Positions 39,551 to 39,566 of a stretch of DNA of 39,566 nucleotides are shown here, in pieces; within the stretch, counting starts at the first letter, position 1, and every line of letters starts with the position of its first letter. The notes below the pieces were generated by a model, which saw nothing but the letters and a program-made list of their open reading frames with translations, did not search any database and was not told the origin of the DNA. The stretch comes from Limimaricola cinnabarinus LL-001 (lineage in GTDB: Bacteria > Pseudomonadota > Alphaproteobacteria > Rhodobacterales > Rhodobacteraceae), in assembly GCF_000466965.1 (NCBI RefSeq), contig NZ_BATB01000034.1, forward strand, positions 1 through 39,566, read 5' to 3'. The position numbers and the translations under genes were made by a program.

Positions 39551-39566
39551 GGTCGCGACCCTGATC

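Overview
The window is GC-rich, densely coded DNA with alphaproteobacterial character, most likely from the Rhodobacteraceae (roseobacter group). This rests on gene content and style: a half-size FrcA-like sugar ABC ATPase beside a LacI-controlled inositol (iol) cluster, a CheB-CheR-PAS-HWE-type sensor, paired Crp-like regulators, a small YqaE/Pmp3 protein, and frequent TTG starts and ATGA overlaps. I made no database comparison, so the taxon is an inference.

Layout. (1) 1-236: 3' end of a winged-helix regulator. (2) 346-7219: peptide-type ABC importer operon: fused DppD-DppF ATPase, DppA-like binding protein (frameshifted), two permeases, and a coupled M14-type metallopeptidase. (3) 7282-12426, minus: one very large secreted protein with GEVEDY, SdrD-B-like and DUF11 domains, broken by three frameshifts. 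Then come a (GTCATC)9 repeat and a secreted muramidase (12923-13641). (4) 14029-16283, minus: GbsR/MarR-type regulator, DUF1992 protein, TetR regulator, glyoxalase-superfamily protein. (5) 16578-21468, plus: a second GbsR/MarR-type regulator, an RND membrane-fusion protein and an RND pump. (6) 21556-33545: a myo-inositol module with an ABC importer (minus), a LacI regulator (plus), two Gfo/Idh/MocA dehydrogenases and iolE (minus), and iolD-iolC-iolB-iolJ (plus). (7) 33735-39517: a 1019-residue CheB-CheR-PAS-degenerate kinase protein (minus), two paralogous Crp-like regulators and a YqaE/Pmp3 protein (plus).

How the genes work together. The inositol module reads as a complete uptake-to-aldolase route: inositol is imported, oxidised by Gfo/Idh dehydrogenases, then processed by IolE, IolD, IolB, IolC and IolJ. 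Only the last enzyme, IolA (malonate-semialdehyde dehydrogenase), is absent here. The same perfect palindrome, TTGCAACCGGTTGCAA, lies in both divergent promoter regions of the module (24567-24582 and inside 28914-28931). This makes the LacI protein encoded between them the obvious regulator of both.

A caution governs the whole window. Nine otherwise well-preserved genes need thirteen single-base corrections to read through: twelve missing bases and one extra base in a homopolymer. When corrected, the proteins reach normal family lengths; for example, the two Crp-like paralogues both become exactly 241 residues. I read this as residual indel error in the sequence rather than thirteen real mutations, and I annotate those genes as whole coding regions with the break points noted.

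The most unusual biology seen directly is the CheB-CheR protein. Its kinase-like C-terminus lacks the phospho-acceptor histidine and the N-box asparagine, in a stretch that is not frameshifted.
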